Part shown: positions 1-5,754 of the stretch, piece by piece
Layout of the letters: each line of letters starts with the position of its first letter
Numbering within the stretch: the stretch's first letter is position 1
Source of the DNA: Candidatus Latescibacteria bacterium 4484_7
GTDB taxonomy: Bacteria > Krumholzibacteriota > Krumholzibacteriia > Krumholzibacteriales > Krumholzibacteriaceae
Assembly (NCBI GenBank): GCA_002085285.1
Contig: NATK01000053.1
Span: 1 to 8,471, forward strand
DNA: 8,471 bases
Direction of reading: 5' to 3'
Notes under the pieces: generated by a model
The model's input: only the letters and a program-made list of their open reading frames with translations
The model's database searches: none
What the model was told of the DNA's origin: nothing
Made by a program: the position numbers and the translations under genes

Positions 1-273
1 GTCGAAGGAATCGTAGTGGATACTCACGTAATCCGTGTATCGAACAGACTAGGTTGGACGGAGAGCAAAAACCCGTTGCAGATCGAGCGCGATCTGATGG
101 AGCTGTTCCATAAAAAAGAGTGGAAATGGCTCCCATTCTACCTCAAGAGCCACGGCAGGCTTGTCTGCAAGGCGCCCAATCCCAGGTGCGACGAATGCGA
201 GGTGAGTGTTCTCTGCCCATCGGCTGTGATCGGACCGTCGGGAAACGAGAAAAATAGAAAGAAGCGAAACTGA
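1..273 (+). CDS. nth: Endonuclease III, C-terminal part (5' end cut by window edge)
   Basis: DNA glycosylase/AP lyase of base-excision repair that removes oxidised pyrimidines in the cytoplasm. The reading frame is open from base 1, so the GTG at 16 is an internal valine codon and not a start. About 90 residues of a protein usually near 210 are present. Near the start is VDTHV (visible residues 6-10), whose Asp is the conserved catalytic acid of the HhH-GPD family. Near the end are four cysteines at visible residues 56, 63, 66 and 72, spaced C-x6-C-x2-C-x5-C, which is the endonuclease III [4Fe-4S] cluster pattern. The helix-hairpin-helix and catalytic Lys lie outside the window. A short basic tail rich in Lys, Arg and Asn follows the cluster. 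MutY shares the cluster, but the VDTHVxRVxxRLG context and the end shortly after the cluster, without the MutY C-terminal domain, favour Nth. Confidence 0.93.
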   Translation, partial: VEGIVVDTHVIRVSNRLGWTESKNPLQIERDLMELFHKKEWKWLPFYLKSHGRLVCKAPNPRCDECEVSVLCPSAVIGPSGNEKNRKKRN

Positions 274-340
274 AACCCGGGTCATCGGCAGACCATTGTG
301 CCGGCTATTAGAGCTCCTGTGGTATTGCAATTTAGAGTCA

Positions 341-481
341 GCGTTTTGGCGCTCGCTCGGCGTTCGGATCACTTTGAACGCTCAAGGTGCTTTCGACGTT
401 CAGCTCACTTTGAACGCTCAGGTGAGCTTTCGGTGTCAAGCGGTGCCTTGCGCGCTCCTGGCGTTTTGGGGCTCTCTCGGC
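341..481. repeat. Flanking 21-bp direct repeat pair, 120 bp apart
   Basis: GCGTTTTGGCGCTCGCTCGGC at 341-361 and GCGTTTTGGGGCTCTCTCGGC at 461-481 match at 19 of 21 positions and bracket the 36-bp tandem repeat. The two repeat sets together suggest a composite element of about 140 bp that has partly decayed. I see no target-site duplication or terminal inverted repeats, so nothing shows it to be mobile. Confidence 0.5.
369..420. repeat. Imperfect tandem direct repeat, ~36-bp period, two copies
   Basis: The 16-mer TCACTTTGAACGCTCA occurs exactly at 369-384 and again at 405-420, 36 bp apart. The similarity extends outward: CGTTC precedes each copy (361-365 and 397-401) and CTTTCG follows each (390-395 and 427-432). 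The real unit is therefore about 36 bp, present twice with drift. The second copy also carries an inverted pair, AGCTCAC (402-408) and GTGAGCT (422-428), which could form a 7-bp stem with a 13-nt loop. Two copies are too few for a CRISPR call. A dispersed intergenic repeat family is the more natural reading. Confidence 0.6.
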
Positions 482-566
482 AAGATTTTATGCACCGACT
501 CGATGCTCCGACCATTCGAACCCGACACTGAGAAACGGAGCGATACGGCTCTGAGAAACCAAGCGA

Positions 567-1682
567 GTGGAATTGAATTTTGAGCTAACCCGCATAATCC
601 TCGATGAAATCGATCTCTCCCGCCGTGCCCCCTTTCGCTTCAGGCTTATCCTGCCGGGCGAAAGCGAGGAGAGTATCGAAGACGAAGAGCTGAAGCGTTC
701 CGTGAGCGATCTCGGCATAGCCGAGCCCCCTATCCTGATCAAACGCAGCGAGCTGTCCGAAATACTGGAAGGCGCCGGAGAAGAATCGAGTGCCGCAGGC
801 AGACCGAAGAATGCAAACCTCGGCTTCACTTCACCGAATGTATCCGGCGATAGCGGCGCCGATCTCGACGGGAAAGGAAACCTTTTCCTTCTCAGCGGCT
901 TTAGAAGATGCGCAGCCGCTTCGGCCGGCGGCATTTCAGAAACCGAAGCAATATTAATATCGGGATTCAAAGAAGCATCAGAAGTTGTCGATGTCTGGCT
1001 CGAAGCCGCCCGACACGGCGCTACACTCTCGGAAGTGGAAAATGCTATCCTCGTTGTCAAAGTTGTCGAACTTCTCGGTTCGAAATGGCGGGGTCACACA
1101 GAGAGGCTCGGAATCTCCTACGGAAGACGTCTCTCCGCCGAATATATTGATCGCCTGAAGGAGCTCCTCGCAATGGACAAAGGTCTCCTTCTCGCATGTC
1201 ACAGAGGAGTGATCAGGGCGGAAGAGCTTCTGAAACTCGCAGACCACCCGGCATTGGACACGGGGCTTCTCGTCGGCTTGCTCGCCAGGCGGGGGGCTTC
1301 GGCCAGAGAGAGGAGCGAAATCATCAGACTCGCCACTCTTCTCGCAGGCCGCGAACCCGATGAGCTGCATCGATTCCTGGAGAAATATGGAGACGAAAGC
1401 GGAACGTACGGGCCTCGGAGCCTGCGCCCCGTGGACGAACTGAAAGAGATCCTCTACCCCACGTTTTCCCGCGACACAAAAAGGTTCGAAGAGATCGTGT
1501 CGAATATGAGGCTTCCCACGTTCATCGACCTTTCACCACCCGAGAATCTCGAAGGCACCGCCTTCACGTTGCGGGCAAAGATCAGGCGGGAAGAGGATCT
1601 GGCGCTTGTCATGGCAAAGCTTGAAGCAGCCCTTAAAAGGGGAGAGATCCAAAGACTCCTCGACATACTCAAAGGCAAGTGA
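567..1682 (+). CDS. Divergent ParB/Spo0J-like protein
   Basis: A 371-residue soluble protein resembling ParB-type proteins, which in canonical form bind parS DNA and CTP and act in chromosome or plasmid partition. Residues 42-57 (ELKRSVSDLGIAEPPIL region) match the first ParB box, and SGFRRCAAA at 110-118 corresponds to the GxRRxxA signature, with Phe where most ParBs have Glu. A poorly conserved, Gly/Ser-rich insert of roughly 45 residues (about 61-104) separates the two boxes. The Glu-Asn of the usual ENxxR segment is absent: the aligned stretch near 144-149 reads WLEAAR. Residues about 154-230 are helical and fit the ParB helix-turn-helix region loosely, and the C-terminus ends in a basic helix. 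The GTG start is the first possible one after the in-frame TGA at 552-554; its ribosome binding site is weak, so the exact start is uncertain. No parA partner or parS-like palindrome is present nearby. It could equally be an orphan ParB-fold regulator or nuclease-like protein. Confidence 0.62.
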   Translation: MELNFELTRIILDEIDLSRRAPFRFRLILPGESEESIEDEELKRSVSDLGIAEPPILIKRSELSEILEGAGEESSAAGRPKNANLGFTSPNVSGDSGADLDGKGNLFLLSGFRRCAAASAGGISETEAILISGFKEASEVVDVWLEAARHGATLSEVENAILVVKVVELLGSKWRGHTERLGISYGRRLSAEYIDRLKELLAMDKGLLLACHRGVIRAEELLKLADHPALDTGLLVGLLARRGASARERSEIIRLATLLAGREPDELHRFLEKYGDESGTYGPRSLRPVDELKEILYPTFSRDTKRFEEIVSNMRLPTFIDLSPPENLEGTAFTLRAKIRREEDLALVMAKLEAALKRGEIQRLLDILKGK

Positions 1683-1888
1683 CGAGCCCTTTGCCAATGG
1701 TCCATCATTATCGATGGCGAACGGCACCCCCAACATCACCCAGAACAATCAAGCAGCTCTCCTGCAACATGCTCCCCCGATTGCTATTGGTTGCGATAGC
1801 GGAACGCCCGCTCGACACAATGCCGCAATGCAGCCGACTGCCGCAACGCCAAAGGTCCGCTTCCGGCATCGGCCCGGCAAGCAACGGT
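1683..1888. other. Convergent intergenic gap, no clear terminator
   Basis: This 206-bp gap lies between the stops of the plus-strand ParB-like gene and the minus-strand permease. It contains only weak potential stems, for example a GCTAT/ATAGC pair around 1783-1800, and no GC-rich hairpin with a T-run on either strand. A 62-codon minus-strand frame (1708-1896) crosses it but lacks support. Confidence 0.5.
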
Positions 1889-3133
1889 CTATTCATACCT
1901 CAAAGCCTCTATCGGCTCTATACTCGCAGCCTGTCTCGCGGGGAAGAATCCGGCCAGAAGAGCGATCGCAACGAGAATCGCCACTGTGACATATGCGACA
2001 GGTTCAGAGAAGATCGGATGCCCCATAAACTTCAACACCCCTTCGTCCGATGGAATCATATGGATGAGAGAAATGATCCCGATGGAAACCGCTATCCCGA
2101 GCAGACCTCCACCGCCTGTGAGAAAGAGCGATTCACCTATGAATTGCATCAGTATGTGAACGGGCCTTGCCCCAACCGCCCTTTTTATCCCTATCTCGCG
2201 GGTTCGCTCCTTGACGACGACAAACATGATGTTTGCCACACCGACTCCTGCTACTATGAGCGTGAGAGAACCGACGACGCCGAAGAATATATTCAGTCCA
2301 AGCATGATTTTTCGGGCGATTTCCATATCCTCCAGATCGTCCCATACTCTGATTGCATACCTGTCCTCGGGGTCGAAGCGGTACTTTCGCCCGAGTGTCA
2401 CCCTAACCTCACTTATGAGCTCTTTCGATCTGCTCATATCGGCGGGCCTTATGAGAATATTTCCAAGTGTCCTTCTTCCGTAAACAGTGACGAATGTCGT
2501 ATACGGAATAATTACCCTTCTCGAATCGGGGCCGTTGCTCATCGAGGTTTGTATCTTCGGGATCATTACGCCTATGACCTTGTACGGTATATTGTCGATC
2601 ATGATCGTTTTGCCTATCGGGTCATCGCCGCCGAAGAGATCGTGGGCGATCTCGTCGCCGAGAAACGCCACACGCCTCCGCCCTCGTAGATCTGCTCCGT
2701 TTATGAACCGGCCTCCTTCGGCCGGGAACATGTGCCTCATAAAACCGAAGTCGGGAGCCACCCCCTCTCCGTAGGTCGTCGTAACGACATCTCCGTAGCG
2801 AACCCGCATGCCGCCGCGCCCGTAACTCGGGCTGATCATCCCTACGAGCGGCACGTGACGGCGCAACAGATCTATATCTTCCGAGTGAAACCTTATCGAT
2901 CTGCCGATAGGAAGCCCCTGATAAACGACGGACGTTTCGCCTGAGTACACATGTACCACCCTGTCAGAATAGTTGAGCGCACCTTGCATGAGTCGTTTTT
3001 CCATACCGAAGCCGAAGGCGAGAAGCAGAATGACGCTGATCGTGCCCCACACGATCGAAATGACGGTCAGCAGCACACGGGTCTTCTGATTCTTCAGATC
3101 ATAGATGAATTCCGAGATGACATTGCGCCACAT
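1889..3133 (-). CDS. MacB/FtsX-type ABC transporter permease, second of a tandem pair
   Basis: A 414-residue inner-membrane permease of the MacB/LolCE/FtsX superfamily, which couples ATP hydrolysis in the cytoplasm to transport or mechanical work in the periplasm. It lacks a fused ATPase. Order of parts: cytoplasmic N-terminal helix, TM1 at about 20-43 (VLLTVISIVWGTISVILLLA), a large periplasmic MacB_PCD-like domain to about residue 270, then three TM segments forming the FtsX domain. Conserved family blocks are KERTREIGIKRAVGA after TM2 and GFFPARQAASIEPIEALRYE at the C-terminus. It is clearly paralogous to the upstream permease: both carry a GxxIGRSI motif followed by E-D-x-x-LLRR, and GGRFIN further on. 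The ATG start lies 15 nt after the upstream stop, and GAGGAG (3145-3150) overlaps that stop, so translation is probably coupled. The substrate cannot be deduced. Confidence 0.9.
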   Translation of the reverse strand: MWRNVISEFIYDLKNQKTRVLLTVISIVWGTISVILLLAFGFGMEKRLMQGALNYSDRVVHVYSGETSVVYQGLPIGRSIRFHSEDIDLLRRHVPLVGMISPSYGRGGMRVRYGDVVTTTYGEGVAPDFGFMRHMFPAEGGRFINGADLRGRRRVAFLGDEIAHDLFGGDDPIGKTIMIDNIPYKVIGVMIPKIQTSMSNGPDSRRVIIPYTTFVTVYGRRTLGNILIRPADMSRSKELISEVRVTLGRKYRFDPEDRYAIRVWDDLEDMEIARKIMLGLNIFFGVVGSLTLIVAGVGVANIMFVVVKERTREIGIKRAVGARPVHILMQFIGESLFLTGGGGLLGIAVSIGIISLIHMIPSDEGVLKFMGHPIFSEPVAYVTVAILVAIALLAGFFPARQAASIEPIEALRYE

Positions 3134-3144
3134 CTTCTACTGCT

Positions 3145-3150
3145 CTCCTC
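3145..3150 (-). promoter_or_regulatory. Shine-Dalgarno overlapping upstream stop codon
   Basis: On the minus strand, TGAGGAG joins the stop codon of the first permease (3149-3151) to the GAGGAG ribosome binding site of the second. The ATG follows 11 nt later. This fixes the second permease's start and suggests translational coupling, which would keep the two subunits in similar amounts. Confidence 0.7.
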
Positions 3151-4417
3151 AATACCTCAGGCATTCAATCGGATCGAGCATCGATGCCTTCCTCGCAGGG
3201 AAGAACCCGGCGAGAAACGCTATCACCGATATTATCAAAATGGAGAAAAACGCCACCACAGGGTCTATGTGCGGAACGCCGATGACATCTTTGACAGACT
3301 GGGGGATGCCGGCAACCGCCGCCGTCACTCCCCAGGCGATTGCAAATCCGATCACGGCGCCGACGAACACGATGAAGAACGTCTCTGCGAAGAACTGAGC
3401 CATGATCACCCATCTGTCCGCCCCGACTGCCCGCTTTATCCCGATCTCCCGCGTCCGCTCCTTAACAACGACATGCATGATATTCGTCACTCCGAGCCCG
3501 CCCACGGCGAGCGTCACTGTCCCCATAACGACGAGAAAGATGTTCAACGCATTGAAGAAGAGGTAGAACTCTTCCATGAATTCCGCGGTATTCCAGACGT
3601 TGAGCGCATCCCTGTCCTCGGGCGCGAAAACATACTTCTTGCCGAGAACTTCGTATATCCTCTTTACGATTTGCCTTGAACCCGCGACGTCGAGATCCTG
3701 CTTTGCTATTATGTCGGAAAGGTAGCGCGGAGCATATATGTCCTCGAAGGTCGTAGAGGGGATGAATGCCCTATCCTTGTCGCGGGAGTTGTAGCTCGAA
3801 TTTTGCACCTTTCGTGTCAAAACCCCTATGACTCGAAACGGAATATTGTTTATATAGACATAGCTTCCTACGGCTTCGGTCTTATCACCGAAAAGGTAAT
3901 TTTTAAGGTCGTAACCGAGGAAGACTACCTTGCGGTGATCGCGTGTGTCTCTTTCGTTTATGAATCTCCCGCCCTGTCGTGGGATCTCGTTACGCATAGT
4001 GCCGTACTCCGGACTCACCCCCGTGACCGCCGGGCTCCTGACTTTCTCTCCGACCCTGAGAAATGATCGCCAATCCATGTACTCTTCGCTGATCATGCTG
4101 ATTTGCGGAATCTCACGCCTGAGGAGCTGAACATCCTCCTTGCGGAGCATGATGCTCCTGCCGATGCCGAACCCTTCGTACGGTTTCGTCGTCGTGCCGG
4201 GAAATATCAGTATGAGCCCTTCGCCGAGGCCTCGAGCGTTTATGATGTTTTGCCGCTTGACGCTCTCGCCGACTGCCATCATCAACACGACTGCAGCGGT
4301 TCCCCAAACGATCCCGAATGTCGTCAGCGCCGCACGCTTCTTCTGCGCCCTCATATCGCGGGCGAATTCTCCGAGCAGCGAAAGAACGTATGCCAACCTT
4401 ACGGCGATTCTTTTCAA
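3149..4417 (-). CDS. MacB/FtsX-type ABC transporter permease, first of a tandem pair
   Basis: A 422-residue inner-membrane permease, paralogous to the next gene and also without an ATPase domain. TM1 lies at about 29-50 (contains FGIVWGTAAVVLMMAVGE), followed by a MacB_PCD-like periplasmic domain of some 230 residues and three C-terminal TM segments (roughly 288-315, 338-366 and 386-408). Conserved blocks include GLGVTNIMHVVVKERTREIG, GIKRAVGADR and GFFPARKASMLDPIECLRY. The start is TTG at 4415-4417, with AGGAG at 4428-4432 ten nt upstream. No ATG or GTG offers a better start, and the gap to the adaptor stop is 29 nt. A pair of non-identical permeases downstream of an adaptor suggests a heterodimeric membrane core, by analogy with LolC/LolE. 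Two separate homodimeric transporters sharing one adaptor cannot be excluded. Confidence 0.9.
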   Translation of the reverse strand: MKRIAVRLAYVLSLLGEFARDMRAQKKRAALTTFGIVWGTAAVVLMMAVGESVKRQNIINARGLGEGLILIFPGTTTKPYEGFGIGRSIMLRKEDVQLLRREIPQISMISEEYMDWRSFLRVGEKVRSPAVTGVSPEYGTMRNEIPRQGGRFINERDTRDHRKVVFLGYDLKNYLFGDKTEAVGSYVYINNIPFRVIGVLTRKVQNSSYNSRDKDRAFIPSTTFEDIYAPRYLSDIIAKQDLDVAGSRQIVKRIYEVLGKKYVFAPEDRDALNVWNTAEFMEEFYLFFNALNIFLVVMGTVTLAVGGLGVTNIMHVVVKERTREIGIKRAVGADRWVIMAQFFAETFFIVFVGAVIGFAIAWGVTAAVAGIPQSVKDVIGVPHIDPVVAFFSILIISVIAFLAGFFPARKASMLDPIECLRY

Positions 4418-4427
4418 TGTGTCTATG

Positions 4428-4432
4428 CTCCT
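4428..4432 (-). promoter_or_regulatory. Ribosome binding site supporting a TTG start
   Basis: AGGAG on the minus strand, 10 nt before the TTG at 4417. The spacing is a little long but it is the only purine-rich match near this gene's 5' end, and it supports TTG as initiator. Confidence 0.5.
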
Positions 4433-4446
4433 ATTTTCCCACCCGG

Positions 4447-5553
4447 TTATATCGTCTTCTCGGGCTTCTCGAGAACCTCGTCACCCTCGCTCAGACCCGA
4501 TTTGATTTCGACGTTTATTGCATCTGACAGGCCCGTCTCGACTGCGGCTCTCTTCGGCGACCCTCCAGGGCCCGGCACCATTACATATGTCGAATCACCC
4601 CTGTAGTAAACGACCCTTTCCGGAATACCGAGCACGTGCTCCGCCTTCCTCACAATGATGTCGGCGTTGGCGGAGTAGCCCGCCCTGAGGATCGTCGTTC
4701 CTACACTGTCTATGGAGATCTCCACGGGAAAAACACGTGTGCTGTTCTCCTCCTTCGCCTTCAGCGATATCCTTTCGAGCGTCCCCATGATCGACTTGCC
4801 CGGCAGTGCGCCGACCTTTATCCGCGCCTTCATCCCTATCTCGAGCTTTCCCACGTCGATCTCGTCTACCGTGCCTTTGAAGAGCAGGCTGTCCATATCG
4901 GCTATCGTCATAAGCACCGTCCCCGCCTGGTAGGAGGTGAGAGGGACAACAGGATCGCCGATATTGACATTCTTCTCGAGTATGTAGCCAGATATGGGAG
5001 ACTTGACAATCGATGTAATCTCTCGCCCAGCGACGAGAGCCCGTCCCTTTTCTAGCAGAGCGAGTTTCTCCTTGCTCATCTCGAGCTTGAGCGCTGTCTC
5101 CCTGTAACGCTTATCCGAATCCTCGTACGCCTTGTCGGAAATGAGACCCTTGGCAGCGAGCTTCTTGCTCCGCTCGAGCTCCTTCGCCGCGTTGTCGAAG
5201 TCGATTTTGTCAAACTCGACTTGCCTCCTCGCCTCAGCTATCTCTATAGGTGTGGGATTGGGTTTCACTTCGATGAGGGCTGCCCCGGCAAAGACCCTCG
5301 TCCCGGGCTCGGCGAAGATCTTTTCCACGACACCTGAAACCTTCGATTTAACAGATATCTCGTTCCTCGGAACGATCGAGCCCACGGCAAGCGCCTTCTC
5401 GACGATATCCATCCTTTCCACCTTAACGGTCTTTGCCTGCTCTTCTTTGCCGCGCCCTCCCTTCTTCATGAAAAGGAGACCGACGATCGCCGCCGCGACG
5501 ATGATAACTATCGCCCAGAATGCGGCCTTTCCCCTGTTTTTCCTTCTGTTCAT
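4447..5553 (-). CDS. MacA/HlyD-type periplasmic adaptor (membrane fusion protein)
   Basis: A 368-residue adaptor that would link the inner-membrane permeases to the periplasm and probably to an outer-membrane TolC-type channel, which is not encoded here. It has a basic N-terminus (MNRRKNRGK) and one TM anchor at about 11-29. A split lipoyl-like (barrel-sandwich) domain follows, with its first half at about 60-98 (VSGVVEKIFAEPGTRV) and its second at about 184-215 (SPISGYILEKNVNIGDPV). Between the halves is a Lys/Glu-rich coiled-coil hairpin at about 102-172. A beta-barrel domain covers about 220-285, and a C-terminal membrane-proximal domain ends in GLSEGDEVLEKPEK, typical of the RND/MacA adaptor group. 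The ATG start has GGGGTGA (5557-5563) just upstream. It is first in the three-gene operon. The HlyD-like family assignment is secure; the exact subfamily is not. Confidence 0.92.
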   Translation of the reverse strand: MNRRKNRGKAAFWAIVIIVAAAIVGLLFMKKGGRGKEEQAKTVKVERMDIVEKALAVGSIVPRNEISVKSKVSGVVEKIFAEPGTRVFAGAALIEVKPNPTPIEIAEARRQVEFDKIDFDNAAKELERSKKLAAKGLISDKAYEDSDKRYRETALKLEMSKEKLALLEKGRALVAGREITSIVKSPISGYILEKNVNIGDPVVPLTSYQAGTVLMTIADMDSLLFKGTVDEIDVGKLEIGMKARIKVGALPGKSIMGTLERISLKAKEENSTRVFPVEISIDSVGTTILRAGYSANADIIVRKAEHVLGIPERVVYYRGDSTYVMVPGPGGSPKRAAVETGLSDAINVEIKSGLSEGDEVLEKPEKTI

Positions 5554-5556
5554 GCG

Positions 5557-5563
5557 TCACCCC
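5557..5563 (-). promoter_or_regulatory. Ribosome binding site of the adaptor gene
   Basis: GGGGTGA on the minus strand ends 3 nt before the ATG at 5553. It pairs with the GGTGA part of the extended anti-Shine-Dalgarno complement, which suits the short spacing. Confidence 0.5.
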
Positions 5564-5648
5564 GACTTTCGAAACCTATATGTTCCTTCGATTCGGCTCT
5601 CCGTGCTAGATAGCGAATACATCAATAGAATACGAAGCAGAGAGGAAA

Positions 5649-5659
5649 ATTGTTACAAT
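5649..5659. promoter_or_regulatory. Possible operator palindrome upstream of exporter operon
   Basis: ATTGTTACAAT is a perfect inverted repeat of two 5-bp arms around a central base. It lies about 95 bp before the adaptor start, in the 201-bp gap where the operon promoter should be. A TTGACA (minus strand, 5704-5709) lies upstream of it but has no good -10 at 16-19 bp. A palindrome this short can arise by chance in a region of this size, so this is only a candidate. Confidence 0.2.
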
Positions 5660-5754
5660 AAGGAAAGATTGGATAAAAAAATGAGGCAGCACTGTGTGCA
5701 GAATGTCAACGGAATAAAGGGGAGACGAGGAATGTCGCCTTTCAGCATCTGGCC

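Larger units (their letters stand above)
274..566. other. Intergenic region with imperfect direct repeats, no convincing gene
   Basis: This 293-bp stretch separates nth from the ParB-like gene. Frames open on the plus strand here have no ribosome binding site and encode Arg/Ser/Phe-rich sequence that merely reflects the repeats. I see no clear Rho-independent terminator behind nth and no convincing sigma-70 promoter for the next gene. The only structure is the set of short repeats between 341 and 481, listed separately. Confidence 0.6.

Noticed and set aside
361..432. Possible CRISPR array
   Set aside because: Only two drifting copies with no spacer of constant length between them, and no cas gene in the window.
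296..583. Plus-strand frames over the repeat region
   Set aside because: Their peptides only mirror the DNA repeats, they have no ribosome binding site, and they overlap the ParB-like gene start.
1708..1896. 62-codon minus-strand frame overlapping the end of the second permease by 8 nt
   Set aside because: The ATG overlap resembles a coupled gene, but there is no ribosome binding site, no recognisable motif and the composition looks non-coding.
1679..2689. Plus-strand open frame of 336 codons
   Set aside because: It lies antisense to the second FtsX-type permease, whose conserved motifs are clear on the minus strand. The plus translation is rich in Arg, His, Pro and Tyr with no recognisable domain.
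2951..3679. Plus-strand open frame of 242 codons
   Set aside because: Antisense to the conserved C-terminal FtsX region of the first permease. The charged, His/Arg/Asp-rich composition is a shadow of that gene.
5704..5709. TTGACA as the -35 box of the exporter operon (minus strand)
   Set aside because: An exact hexamer, but no acceptable -10 box at 16-19 bp, so it is not called as a promoter.
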